A DNA stretch of 64,000 nt, from NCBI GenBank assembly GCA_030549175.1, contig JAUKUA010000002.1, positions 3,658,001-3,722,000 of the forward strand, given 5' to 3'. Shown piece by piece: positions 22,684-34,222 of this stretch. A program made the position numbers and the translations under genes. Position 1 is the first letter of the stretch. Each line of letters begins with the position of its first letter. The stretch is from Lasiosphaeris hirsuta. Lineage: Eukaryota > Ascomycota > Sordariomycetes > Sordariales > Lasiosphaeriaceae. A model generated the notes under the pieces. That model worked only from the letters and a program-made list of their open reading frames with translations, had not been told where the DNA came from and did not search any database.

Positions 22684-23063
22684 GAATGCCTGAATTGTTG
22701 CAAAGGGAGGTGGATATTTGTCCGTATGAGTCAATGGTGGTTCGCTGCAAATTTTTCGGTAGGGTGGGTCTGCAGTCCGAAAGTAAAGTCTTTTCTTCAG
22801 GTAATTTCAAGTGAGATGCAATGTACGGATTAGAATCTCGAATCCCAAGAGTAACAAGCAACTTGAAACTTGGTATTATCGCTATTAATCATATGCCATG
22901 CATAAAATGATACTCCATCCAATAATGCGTGAGTACTGCTAGTACTGCTCATTCTCATCGCCAATCATGACTCGGGCGTTAATAATAGGACAAGGCACCC
23001 TCACTGTTGCCTTTACGAAATAACTCCTCCTCTTTCTCAACGAAAACCTCAAATTGCAAAGCG
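22684..23063. other. Intergenic between tRNA-Lys and ankyrin gene
   Basis: This is the 5' flank of the tRNA gene and the 3' flank of the ankyrin gene, both on the minus strand. AT-rich around 22860-23000; no gene is seen. Confidence 0.5.
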
Positions 23064-24479
23064 TCAAAGACCCAAAGCATTCCCCTGCTCCCTCATATTC
23101 TTCTCCCTTTGGGCTCTCGACTCCGCCAGTAATGTCTCACAATTCTGAGCCCAAGCATTATATTCCTGGCTTCCCCGTAGGATTTCCCGTGGCCTTCTGG
23201 GTATCGTAGCCTGGAGTCGTCGATGCAAGATGCGCCGAGCCATTTCAACCTCATTATCTCCGTATATTGCAGCAAGGTGTGTTGCTGTCTGGTCCCATCG
23301 GAGAGTATTATCGACAGCGACCGAATGGCGACGCCGTGTTGGAAGGAAACCGATCAAGTGATCCGTGTTGTTTAGTGTAGTGTCCTGGATGGGCATCTCT
23401 CGTATGACGCTCGAGCTGCCCTCAGGAGCGTGGCTATCTTCATCGTTTGAACGCTCGGGTTGATTGGTGATTGATTGATTGTCCGTGTCTTCTGCATCAA
23501 CGGTGGGACTTGGGGGCCCAAAAATATCCGTTTGTCGCCGCCTCTTATCCAGAACCTCTTGTAGGATCTGGCGAACCCGAATGAGGTTGCCTAGCAAATG
23601 CTCGATCTTGGGGTTACCCTTAGCTCGCTTCTGCCATAGTTGTTCATTGATTGTGGTCGGATCCGCCCCGTTATCTAGCAGCATTTGAATTGTGCCGACC
23701 CTTCCATACCGAGCAGCCATGTGTAAAGCCGATCGGCCGATATGATCTAACGCGTCCACCGGAGTTCCCATTTGTACCAATTCATGGGCTATTTCAGTCT
23801 CCCCAGCTTCAGCAGCGATATGCAGTGGAAGGCAGCCAACAATATCAAGCGATCCAAGTAATTCCCGGACTGGCTCGTCAGGGGCGCGGTGTCTACCGAT
23901 GAGTGCCAAGGCAATCCACGGCTTTGGGCCTCGCAAGGCCTCGTGAATAGCCGTTGTTGATTGGGATGCGGTGTGTCGGTTACCCCTGACCTCGACACCT
24001 GCGTTACACAGGGCGAGTATTATGTTATAGTTTCCAACCAAAGCTGCCTTGTTGAGAGCGCTGGCCAGCGAAGTTGGCTTAGGCCCCCAGTTGCGTCGCC
24101 ATGGATAGCATCTGAATACCTCAGCCAAGCTTCGTTGTTCCTCAGCCCAGGATTTAGCAACAATTTTTGGCCGCGGCACTTCGTTCGGGGACCGAGGCTG
24201 GTATTCCGGAGGGGGGGCGAGCTGCTCTGTGAAAACTATTGGCGAAGGGCCGTCATCACTTGGTGGCGAATATGGAGGTGGAGGCTCGAGTGGCTGGGCA
24301 GAGTCGGAGTTGATATGAGGCGAATGAGCTGCTTGCGACATGAAGCGATTAGGAGGCCAGACGATCTCTGAAGCAGACACTCGCCGGTCATTGAGACCTA
24401 GTTGAAGGGGCTCCTCGCCCGGCGCGGTTCCGGATCGGTGGCGTCTAAACCAGCGGCTGGCCCTCGGCTCATGAGGCAT
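23064..24479 (-). CDS. Ankyrin-repeat protein with two PPxY motifs
   Basis: Function unknown; ankyrin repeats bind proteins. Single exon, 471 residues, first ATG of the frame. The N-terminal 110 residues are disordered and Pro-rich with PPPY at 67-70 and PPEY at 90-93, sequences that WW domains of Rsp5/Nedd4-type ubiquitin ligases recognise in other proteins. Ankyrin-like units start near 145 (SALNKAALVGNYNIILALCNAG). The two best repeats are PLHIAAEAGETEIAHELVQMG and ALHMAARYGRVGTIQMLLDNG, and a last partial one is TATHLAAIYGDNEVEMARRIL near 405-425. A Ser/Asp/Glu-rich linker separates the last repeat from the others. It is divergent from the BuGZ-like gene, with 1137 bp between the start codons. 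Confidence 0.88.
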   Translation of the reverse strand: MPHEPRASRWFRRHRSGTAPGEEPLQLGLNDRRVSASEIVWPPNRFMSQAAHSPHINSDSAQPLEPPPPYSPPSDDGPSPIVFTEQLAPPPEYQPRSPNEVPRPKIVAKSWAEEQRSLAEVFRCYPWRRNWGPKPTSLASALNKAALVGNYNIILALCNAGVEVRGNRHTASQSTTAIHEALRGPKPWIALALIGRHRAPDEPVRELLGSLDIVGCLPLHIAAEAGETEIAHELVQMGTPVDALDHIGRSALHMAARYGRVGTIQMLLDNGADPTTINEQLWQKRAKGNPKIEHLLGNLIRVRQILQEVLDKRRRQTDIFGPPSPTVDAEDTDNQSITNQPERSNDEDSHAPEGSSSVIREMPIQDTTLNNTDHLIGFLPTRRRHSVAVDNTLRWDQTATHLAAIYGDNEVEMARRILHRRLQATIPRRPREILRGSQEYNAWAQNCETLLAESRAQREKNMREQGNALGL

Positions 24480-25616
24480 GGTGGTGAATGAGGAAGTGTG
24501 ATGGCCATATGAGAGCAGACATGGGTAGGTAGGTAGGGTGGGAGCGTTGCTTTGCGTGAGGGGGCGAGCGAGCGGCGAATGCTCGCTCTTATTATAACGG
24601 GCCTGCTGCCTGCTACTAGGCTACGCGCTACCGCTGTTGTAGGAGTGGCAGGTCGTGATAGCTCAGTTACACGGCTGGCTTTCCAAAGAACTGAAAGATT
24701 GAAACAAACGGGACAAACAGGAGTGAAAGCGCGGGACGGGATGATGAGGAATGATGGGAATGGGCAACGGGATGACGCGGGGGGGTTGTGCCCCGCACTT
24801 GCTCATCTAATATACAATTCAGCCCAAGATGCAACTCAATGCGACTTGAGGCCATTGAGCGGCGCTCTGAAAGGCGTGATAGGTTCGCATATCTATAGAG
24901 CGTCAGGGATGAGATCGTAGCTTCATGCCTGGCTCAGCTGCCTAGACCCCTCGCCCTGGTGTGGTGCAAATGACCATCTAGCGCGATGCCAAGATCCAAA
25001 TGTCGGAGACTCCCGGGGAAACAGAGTAACGGAAGGCATTATCATGGAAACCGCTCGTTCATTGCAGGTGGCTGAAAGAGACGGGACAGACGAGCCATAG
25101 GTAGGTGCCAGGTGCTGTGTGGACAGCACGCGCTCGTGACATCCTAAGTCACCTACCTTTCCGGAAGGGCAGATGGTCGAGATTCGTCTGCTGGCTCAAG
25201 GCCAATAATGTAGAGAAAATGGATTTCGCCTTTCAGGTAGAATATGCAGTCTGGGCGAGGATACTGGGCTACTTCCGAATGCACTTCGTTTTCCTCACCT
25301 TGATCGGGAGAAACCAATCGTGCCTTGCTTGTGGGACAGTCGGAACACTAGATCAGCGACAGTCACGTGGATATAGACAACGCTAACCGGAGAAGGCTAG
25401 CGCCAATCCATCAATCCGCCACAGGCATTCGAGGAGGCTGAGTGAACATTTTGGAGCATCGGCAAGGGCATCGCGACGCAACTGTCTTGCAACCACACAT
25501 CGGAACTCGACGCCAGCGCCACGCTGCCAATCCAATCTCACCCTTTACACAGTCCACACCGGGCTGACACAAATCTTGCGATTCTCGGCGGTACGAAACA
25601 CCTTTCGGGGGACGCG
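24480..25616. other. Divergent promoter region, ankyrin gene and BuGZ-like gene
   Basis: Shared upstream DNA of two divergent genes. A short GGTA-type repeat lies near 24524-24540, just upstream of the ankyrin start. No gene or RNA is seen. Confidence 0.5.
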
Positions 25617-26898
25617 ATGGGCAAAAAGAAGCGCGGCCACCCCGATGTCGAGGAGCTCCTCGCTCGCCCATGGTGCTACTACTGCAAGTTTGTCGCTCCC
25701 TAGACATCTCGATTCTAGCTAACCCCCACATAGGTGAGCGCGACTTTGAGGACCTCAAGCTTCTCATCTCCCACCAAAAGGCAAAACATTTCAAATGCGA
25801 CAGATGTGGAAAGCGGCTGAACACGGCCGGAGGTATGCCCAGCCACCCTGAGTGTCGCATTCGCGAGAACTTGCTGACCAGCGCGCACAAACAGGTCTCT
25901 CCGTCCACATGAATCAAGTACACAAAGAGAGTCTCAACAGTGTCGAGAATGCGTTGCCTAACCGCCAAGGTCTCGACATCGAGATCTTTGGAATGGAGGG
26001 TGTTCCCGAGGACATTGTCCAACAACATAACCAGCGAATCATTACAAACTTTTACACCGCCCAAGCCGAGCGTCATGCCGCGACAGGAAACCCGCCCCCG
26101 GGCCAGTCAGGTGGCCAAGGACCAGCCAAAAAGATCAAGATAGAGTCGTCCGATGAAATCAAGAAGCGACTGGCTGAGCATCGTGCAAAGGTTGCTGCAC
26201 AGAAGGCCGCAGCGGCGAACGGGACTGCGATCCCATCGCCAGTTGATGAACAGAGCCCAGGGCAGGGTGTAAGTCTATTTCATGTTTATATGCCTAACGA
26301 GGGTGTAACCCCCGGAATGGCGCGTTTTCCAGTCGCACCCTTAAGAACACTCCGAGCGAGTGGACATCTTGGCTTACCCAACAATCCTATGCAGGCATCA
26401 CCATTTCCCCCTCCTCAGGTAGGTTTCCCGTACCCCCCACCTGGAGCTCCCGGAGCGCAGCCATTCCCACCGGCCCAGGCCTATGCTCCGCCCTTCCCGT
26501 CTGGCCCATCACCACCTCCCGGCGCCCCTGGTGCCTTCAACCTGCCCGCGCGCCCCCCTACAAACACGGCACCGGCTTCGAGTCTACCCCAAAGGCCACC
26601 TTACTTCTATAACGGATCTGGCGCGCCGCCTTCTGGCTATCCAGGCAACGCTAGTACCGTTGATGAACTGGTGTCCAGCGCAGCACGCCAAGGCGACGAT
26701 ATTGATCAGATGATACGCATGGCTGAGGCCGGTATCAAGCCGGCAGGAAAGAATGGGGCGGCCGAGGAGGCGGGTGGCGAGAAGAAGACCAAGAAGGACA
26801 AGGACAAGAATATGCGCATGGTATATGCCGATACTGAGATCAGCCCGGAAGAGAAAATGGCGTTACTGTCGAGATATAGCTATATTCCTCAAGAATGA
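25617..26898 (+). CDS. BuGZ/ZNF207-like protein with two C2H2 fingers and Pro-rich tail
   Basis: Resembles the BuGZ/ZNF207 family; animal members bind Bub3 and microtubules and act in kinetochore loading and splicing. A like role here is inference. Exons 25617-25683, 25734-25832, 25895-26268 and 26395-26898 give 347 residues. The first intron (25684-25733) is GC-AG with donor GCAAGT; only this splice rebuilds [13 protein letters not shown], and it splits the codon of Cys23. Fingers are C20-x2-C23-x12-H36-x4-H41 and C44-x2-C47-x12-H60-x4-H65, followed by [19 protein letters not shown] and [11 protein letters not shown], which match the family closely. The rest is Pro/Gly/Ala-rich. The end ([17 protein letters not shown]) looks conserved. 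The last intron is 126 bp with donor GTAAGT, in phase 0 and free of stops, so retention would also be translated. Confidence 0.9.
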
Positions 26899-29800
26899 TG
26901 GGAGAAGAGCAGGGAGAACGGGATACATGAAATCGGCGTCCGGACCAGAGAATTGATGGCGGGTTTAGCGCAAAATCATGACAAGGCCTTCAGCACGAGT
27001 GGCCCAGAGGATTCTTGGCCCTGAGAGGCGGGCTCGTCGGATTGGGCTAGGTGTTGTATTATACGATATATGATCAAGCGGAAGTTGGCAAGGATTCCTC
27101 GAATTCCCCGTCTATTCTACTCGGCTCTTGGAGACTCCGTAGGCTGTGCCAGCACGAACTAATTCCTATTGCTTTAATCGAGTTGAAGTCTGAGATGGGC
27201 GCTTCACCAAGTTACCTCATCATGAAATTTGAGGTAATATAGCTCACAAGCAGTCATACTCAACTGGCCATGTTAACACGGGGAATGAGCGATTACAGCC
27301 AACAATAAACCAAGCAGCTCTTTTGTTCAACAAGGAGATTCCTCAAGCTGGACCCTCGCTGGTGTTTGGGGCGACGTGGTAAATGTATTGTTGACTCAGA
27401 TCCATTGTCACTTCCCTTGCTATCAACCCAAATATCACTCTCCTTGCCAATTCCTCAAGCTTAAAGGGTCCCAAAACAGTAGCTAATTGCAACTTGAATG
27501 AAGCTTACATTAAACAGTATCCGTACTCCGTACGGATACTCACCTCAGCCCTACATGCATGCCAAGCCGCCTGCCAAGCCGGGAAGATCGGTGTGAGTGT
27601 GTGGGGACCTAACGGTTGATGGCGTTTTGGAGGGAGACGTTCTGCCTCGACATCTTGAACCTTTAAAAAGTAGAGTAAAGCGTAGTGTGTTAGGAATGAA
27701 TGCAATGGCATAAAGTCGGATTACGGACTACTCTCAGTTCTGGAGGTGTTGAGCTGCTGTTACCCTCTTTCGTGCTCGTGTCGAAACAGTTGCTCGACTG
27801 CACCCTGCGCTCTCCCAAACTTACCCAAACTTCTCAGGTAAGGTAAGGGATTAGTGTCAATCTGGCTACCTATTCACTACCTATCTAGGCCTAGGCGGTT
27901 GTCGTCAGGTATCAGAGGTAAATAGCTGGGTACCTACCTACCCTAGGCAGGTGCCTTCCCCGCGTTGTTATTTTGCAGTGGACAGGTCAATAGGGCAGGC
28001 TTTGGTGCGGACGATCAAGGTTGAGACGCCTACTCAAGCCAACATCAAATCTTCACAGCAGCACAAAACCTTCCGTTGATTTATGCACCAATAGCCGCTG
28101 GCTCTTACTGGCGCTCCAGTATCGCATTCTGCCGTCTTTCTCCTCGAACTTGGGAAGAGCCTCGAAAAGGTCGGTCGGCCTTCCCAAGTCCCCATGGCGG
28201 GGGTCAGGTAATGCGCCTCAAAACTATTTCTGGAGAGGCAACTACGCCATGGTAGCCTCATACCACAATGGTCGACGGTCAATGATGCAGTGACCTAGTC
28301 CCGGGCGCCCTTTCATAGGAGCAGACGGGAGGCGGCCAGGTAAGCAACCTCTGGCTATTAGTCGGAGTGGATAATGGAACTTCAGATTCTGGTTGACGTT
28401 GAACCTAAAGAAGGGTATCTACGAATAGCGCCATGATGTTGGTGGCAGACACCGTCAGGCTAGCCATCGCCAACATTCACCCTCGATGTGGGATTTTATG
28501 GATCCAAATCTTCCACCTATCCGGCTGCAACGCTGCCCATTGTTCTATTTTGCCGGTGCTTTCCCTTCGTGGTGGAGCTCACAGAAGCTTAGTGCTCACC
28601 TTGGCCCCCCTCACTTCTATCACCTACTGGCAACAGCCGGCGCGAGCGCGCCTGCCTCAGCTGGGCATAGTTGGATCGTTGTCTTCTGTGGCTGTGTTTC
28701 TGCAACAAGGTTGTGCTGCTTCGGTTCAGCGCTCTCTTTTTGTCAAGCGAACCTAGGGCCGAGGACGGCCCGGATGCCAAAGACGGCCTCTGGGCTGCCA
28801 CTAGATTACCCGCGGTCACCATGTTGAGGGACTGGGAACGCAGCACACCTATTTGAACCCGACAATATGGTTAGATAAAGTGGCCTGCATGTCGATGGCA
28901 GAGAGATGTCTCGCTTTTGGACCGAGGTATCTCGGTTACCGCCCCGCCGGCCATCGCTTCTCATCGGGGAATGCCCAGCAGGCTCCTACCACTACCAATC
29001 CACCATTGAGTTGAATGATAGACGACCCAGAAACCGGTTCAGCAATCATATTCCGCGACGACCGGTTAGCCAAATCTCGTTAACCTTCCGGTTCTATTCA
29101 ACAGACCCTTGGTGGTCGATGGAGCCAAGCCGTTTGCTCTTCCGGTTAAACATCAAACTTAACACTGCGATGCCACCTCGCTCCGCTTCCCCCGCATCGC
29201 CTTCCAAAATCCCCAGTTGGGCCGCCAAGGCCCACCTGACTTATGTCGGCCATGATGCATTCATCACCTGCCTTCCCATCTTCAATGGCGACATCCGCTA
29301 TGCCCATAGGTTCATAGCGCTTCTTCCCCGCAGATTAACATGTCCGTGACCGAAATACGGTCCAGACCGGGCGTCAGAGGTTGAACAATGTTGACCATCG
29401 ACCCCATGGGTTCCCTCTGGTAGTCCTGATCCCCACCCTGCGGGAAGTTCGCATGCGGGGAATCATGCCAACAGCTCTTCTGGTTCTACTAAGGAACGAT
29501 GGGTAACATTTCCTCGCTACCTAGTAGACATATCAACACGGTAGCCATAGGCTAGCAGACAGCAAGTTGTCCGCCACAACATACTACCTACCCAGGAATC
29601 CAGGTCCGCTCAGCATCCCTTTACCCGTTAGCCTGCTGCTGCTCGCCTTGAGATTGACAGCTCCAATTCTTGGCCCTGGGGTATTGTTGGGGAATACATG
29701 GCGATCCAACCTCCGAAAGCCAAATGCGACATGGTCGCCATGTATCGTCCCGGGTTAATTTATTTACCCACCACCATTGGGAGCGGTATCCCTTTGAACG

Positions 29801-30019
29801 AGAGCCACCTCGTAGTGGAGGGCCGTTCCTGCATACCCAACCCTCAGGACATATTATATGATATAGTGCCGCGTGCCCGTTTGCAGCTTTGATGTTTGCT
29901 CTGATCCTTCACCCGCTGTCTCCTTTAATTCCACAGGTAGGTGGCATTGAGCAGCTGTTCTGAGCTGCGGATTTCAGTTCGTCCATTTACGAGTGGGAGC
30001 TGCGAATCGAGTCGTGAAG
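26899..30019. other. 3.1-kb intergenic region upstream of the GH115 gene
   Basis: 3' flank of the BuGZ-like gene, then the presumed GH115 promoter. It holds a perfect 11-bp inverted repeat at 27516-27540 and a tract rich in CCTA/TAGG words at about 27840-27960, a style common in fungal intergenic DNA. An open frame at 28906-29349 begins with ATG but shows no motif and was not accepted. No RNA gene is seen. Confidence 0.5.
27516..27540. repeat. Perfect 11-bp inverted repeat with 3-nt spacer
   Basis: AGTATCCGTAC and its exact reverse complement flank TCC. It could be a site for a dimeric regulator or a small hairpin. The nearest genes are more than 600 bp away. Confidence 0.8.
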
Positions 30020-33000
30020 ATGCTCGTATCAACCGCCAAGGGAGCCCTATGGCTTGCTTTCACCTCAGCGGTGGCGGCACTGGGCCAAGAGCGCATCATC
30101 ACTCTGAATAGCTCCCTCAGTGCCCTTCAGATCGCCGGAGGGCCGGTATCAAAGGGTCAGATTCTTGTGTCAAGCAATGACTACTGGGGTGTTATCCGTG
30201 CCGCCGGCGATCTCGCCCTCGACTTTGGTCGAGTCACGGGTATCAACTACACTCTCAGCAATGGCAAGCCTAGCTCAGGTCCTGCTTCTTATGGCTATAC
30301 GCCGGTAAACAACCTGAACAATACCTTCGTAAGTCCTTTGTCATTCTGTGTCTCCTCTCACGCGTCCAAGGAGGATATGCAATGTCCTTGGAACACCAGA
30401 GAATGCCCAAGCTGACACTTCTTTCAGTACACCACAACGGCGGCAGCAAACTTTACCGGCCCTGCCTATGCGGAACCCTCACCGGCAGACACCGTCATCA
30501 TTGCTGGAACCATCGGCCACTCGATCGTTATCGATGGCCTTATTTCCGCTGGGAAGATCGACGTCTCCGCGATCAAGGGGAAGTGGGAGTCTTTTGTCAG
30601 TCTTGTTGTCGAGAGCCCTGTGCCCGGGACCTCTGCAGCACTGGTCATCGCAGGAAGCGACCCTCGCGGAACAATTTTCGGCATCTACGACATTAGCGAG
30701 CAGATTGGTGTCAGCCCGTGGTACTTCTGGGCTGATACTCCTCCGAAGCCTAGCAAGAATCTCTATGCCCTCCCAATCAAGAAGGTCCAGGGCCCGCCGA
30801 GTGTGAAATACAGGGGCTTCTTCCTCAACGATGAGCAGCCCGCCCTAACCAATTGGGTAGCGTGAGTGTACTATTGAGTCTTTTTCTTTCGGATACCCAG
30901 CTAACCAACTCGCAGCACGCACTGGGCGGATACACCGTACGGCGCTGGCTTCGGAGTGGAATTCCACAGCCTCATTTTTGAGCTTCTTCTCCGTCTCCGC
31001 GCAAACTACTTTTGGCCCACGCTTTGGGCAAGCATGTTCGAGGTTGACGACCCGGGCAACCAGCCCCTTGCGGATGCTTTCGAGATTGTCCTTGGTACCT
31101 CGCACACCGAACCCCTGATGCGCGCCCAGAATGAATTCGGAAAGTTTTACCAGGGTAAGGGCCCGTGGGCTTACAATCTGAATAACAAGACGATCGATGA
31201 GTACTTCCGATTTGGCATTCAGCGCGCGAAGCCGTATGCGCGCAACAGTCTTTGGACTGTGGGCATGCGAGGAACAGGCGATACAGCTATCGAGGGTCTT
31301 GGAGTTGAGCACATTGTCGAGATGCTGCAGATTCTCGTCAAGAACCAGCGTGAGCTCGTAGCCTCGGGCCTCGGGGTATCGGACATCACCACGGTCCCGC
31401 AGGCCTGGTGTCTTTACAAGGAGGTCATGACCTATCTCTTCCACGGCCTCGAGGTCCCGGATGATGTTACCCTGCTGTGGGCAGATGACAACTGGGGCAA
31501 CGTCCGAAGGCTGCCGCTGAAGAACGAGACTAGCCGTGCTGGTGGTGCTGGGGTCTACTACCACTTCGACTACGTGGGTGACCCGCGTAATTACAAGTGG
31601 ATCAACACCATCCAGCTCTCCAAGACGGCCGAGCAGTTGCACATGGCGCATTCCCGTGGCGCTGACAGGATCTGGATCGTCAACGTGGGCGACATGAAGG
31701 CCCTCGAGCTTCCGATCAACCACTTCTTCGACCTCGCCTATGACACCAAGCGCTGGGGCGTGGACAGCACCTCCGACTGGGCCAAGGCGTGGGCGACTCG
31801 CGAGTTCGCACCTGCTTTTGCCGCCGACATTGCTGAAATCGTGCAGAAGTACAGCATGTACGCCAGCAGGCGCAAGTATGAGCTGGTCGAGCCCCAGACT
31901 TACTCGGTGATCAACTACAACGAGGGTGATGCGATCCTGAAGCAGTGGGCCGACCTCGTTGCGGCTGCTCAGGCCATCCATGACAAGCTCCCGGCTGCAA
32001 ACCAGCCCACATTCTTCCAAACGATTCTCCACGCAGCCCGTGCAGGCGAGATTGTCAACAAGATTTACATCAATGGTGCCAAGAACAATCTTTATGCTGC
32101 CCAGAGGCGGAACGCGGCCAATGCTGTAATCAGCAAGGTCCTGTCAATATCGGATGAGGACTCGGGCTTGACTGATGAGTGGGATCGCTTGCTCAATGGA
32201 AAGTGGGCGCACTTTATGGACCGTACGTTAGATCCTGCGCCGGGTTTTGCGAGACTTCGCGGCTAACAATTTGACAGAAACCCATCTTGGTTTCGATGGC
32301 TACTGGCAGCAACCTATGAGGAACACGCTTCCGTCCATGATCTACGTCCAGACCAAGTTTCCTTCGGTAGCCGGCCACGTGGGGATCGGCGTTGAGGGCT
32401 CGAACGCGACTGTTCAGGGTGATGACAGATACCACGCCAACTCTCTCAACAGGCTGACACTACCCCCGTTGGAGCCCTACGGTCCTATCACCCGCTACTT
32501 TGACGTATTTTCGCGCGGTACCAAGGAATGCGAGTGGACGGCTTCCCCATGGGTCCCATGGATCAAGCTCTCCCAGACGACTGGCCGAGTCGGCCCTGGC
32601 GGTGCCGACGCCCGAGTATATGTCTCGATTGACTGGGCCACCGCACCTGCAGCACCGTATTCTAACACCGTCAACATCAACGTCACGACGCCGTGCCGAG
32701 GGATGGATAAGTACGGCTTTGGAAGTCCCATGGTTCTGCTACCCGTCAACATCCGCTCGCCGGCGAAGAATTTTACCAAAGGTTTCGTCGAGTCAGACGG
32801 TCACGTTGCCATATCGGGATCACACTTCCAGGCCCTCGTCGCTCCGGCCAAGAGCTCAAGCGACAATGCCAACGTGACATATCACAAGTTTGCGAATTAC
32901 GGCCGCACCGGAAGCGGCGTGGGCCTGGTGCCGCAGAATACGGAAAAGCTGACCGTTGAGACGGCACCGGCGCTCGAGTACGAGCTCTACCTGTTCTCGA

Positions 33001-33491
33001 ACCACTCGGCGGCCAACGTGACGCTGTTCATCACGCCGGCGCTCAACTACCTCGGCGACTGGAACCCGCTCGAGTACGGCATCGCGCTGTACCCCAAGGG
33101 CGGGCCGGTGCCGAAGGCGACGCTGGTGCGCCCCGTTGGCGAGACGGTCGGCGCCAACATGCCCGAGGGCTGGGGCCTCGCCGTCGCGGATACCGTTTGG
33201 GGCCGACACGGCAACTATACCACGAGTAGCTTCAAGGTGCCGCAGGAGGGCGCGTATACCCTACGTGTCTGGGCGCTGATGCCAGGTATTGTGGTGCAGA
33301 AGATTGTGGTGGATCTGGGTGGTGTTAGGCCGAGTTTCTTTGGGCCGCCTGAGAGTTTCCTTGTGGGGCGCGACGCGCTTGGGTCGAATAATCAGACGAG
33401 TTTCTTGAACGAGCTCGATACGCTTGGCGGCGCCGCGACACCGACCAAGTGCAAGCGGGCGTCGATCGGGGTGTATGCGGATGAGGAGTGA
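30020..33491 (+). CDS. GH115 xylan alpha-1,2-glucuronidase, secreted, four exons
   Basis: Glycoside hydrolase family 115 removes (4-O-methyl-)glucuronic acid side chains from internal and terminal xylose units of glucuronoxylan, outside the cell. Exons 30020-30328, 30428-30861, 30916-32222 and 32278-33491 (all GT-AG, in phase) give 1087 residues, in the normal size range. A signal peptide is visible (MLVSTAKGALWLAFTSAVAA). Family landmarks are VIAGSDPRGTIFGIYDISEQ followed by IGVSPWYFWAD near 175-205, PPSVKYRGFFLNDE near 225-237, LLWADDNWGNVRR near 433 and VYYHFDYVGDPRNYKWI near 460-478. A C-terminal beta-rich part with several N-glycosylation sequons follows. The ATG at 30020 is chosen because it opens directly into the signal peptide; the upstream in-frame GTG is not credible. 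Carbon-source regulation is expected for such enzymes but not shown here. Confidence 0.93.
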
Positions 33492-34222
33492 GACCGGATT
33501 GGGGAAACGGAAAAATGGATTTAGAGAAAGGAAAAAAATAAAAATAAAAAATTTACAGCAATAAATACTTCTAGTAAATAGTTTTTAATGGCATAACTTT
33601 GTGATGACAAAAATTCTGGCCTTGGGATTCCGTGACGGCGTGTGCTGGAAGGCCTTGAAATTGCATCGAATCGGGAATCACAGCTCGGCCCCTGCCTCGG
33701 GCGACCAGCCGGAAAACAACGTTTCGCTGGGTTGATGTTTGAGCATTGACACGTCAACATAGCGAGCAAGGCGACTGTTGACAGCTGTCCAGCTAACGGC
33801 TCTAAGAGGGGGGGGGGGCTTACTTTCGAAATTTCAGGGTTAGCCAAGTGGGGCGTCGCTACGGAGACCAACTGCAAGCACGACACAAACAGCCAAACGG
33901 CCAATCCGAGCCAAGAACGGGCAAGCTCGTCGAGAAAATCACAAGCAACGTCATCTTCTTTTCTGTTGCTGCTTTCCCTCCACCTTACAATCCGACATCT
34001 CGTTATCTTGCCCAATTCCACGTCCTTCGTTGATATCTGCGATATTTTCTTGAGCCCGCGCATTCGACACCAGCAAGCCAGGTGGGCCTCTGTGTTTTAT
34101 TCTCTTTGTTGACTTTGGCCTGCCTGCCCGAGTCTCGCTGTTCCGACGACAAAAAAAAAAACGCGAAAGACGAGTGACGAAGACAACAGCGAATACATAG
34201 GTGGATGCCCAAGGCTTAAGTC
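33492..34222. other. Intergenic between GH115 and kinesin-8
   Basis: GH115 3' flank (A-rich near 33525-33560), then the kinesin promoter. A G9 run at 33808-33818 and an A-run near 34150 are the only simple repeats. No gene is seen. Confidence 0.5.

Noticed and set aside
26269..26332. 64-bp version of the last BuGZ intron ending at TTTTCCAG
   Set aside because: It would give a stop codon after two residues; the acceptor at 26394 keeps frame into the Pro-rich domain.
28906..29349. 147-codon plus-strand ORF with ATG in the GH115 upstream region
   Set aside because: No recognisable motif or codon bias; surrounded by unrelated short ORFs.
29400..30019. CreA-type SYGGRG words upstream of GH115 (for example GCGGGG near 29455 and CTGGGG near 29672)
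   Set aside because: Such a short degenerate word is expected about once per 256 bp on two strands; two in 620 bp is not evidence.
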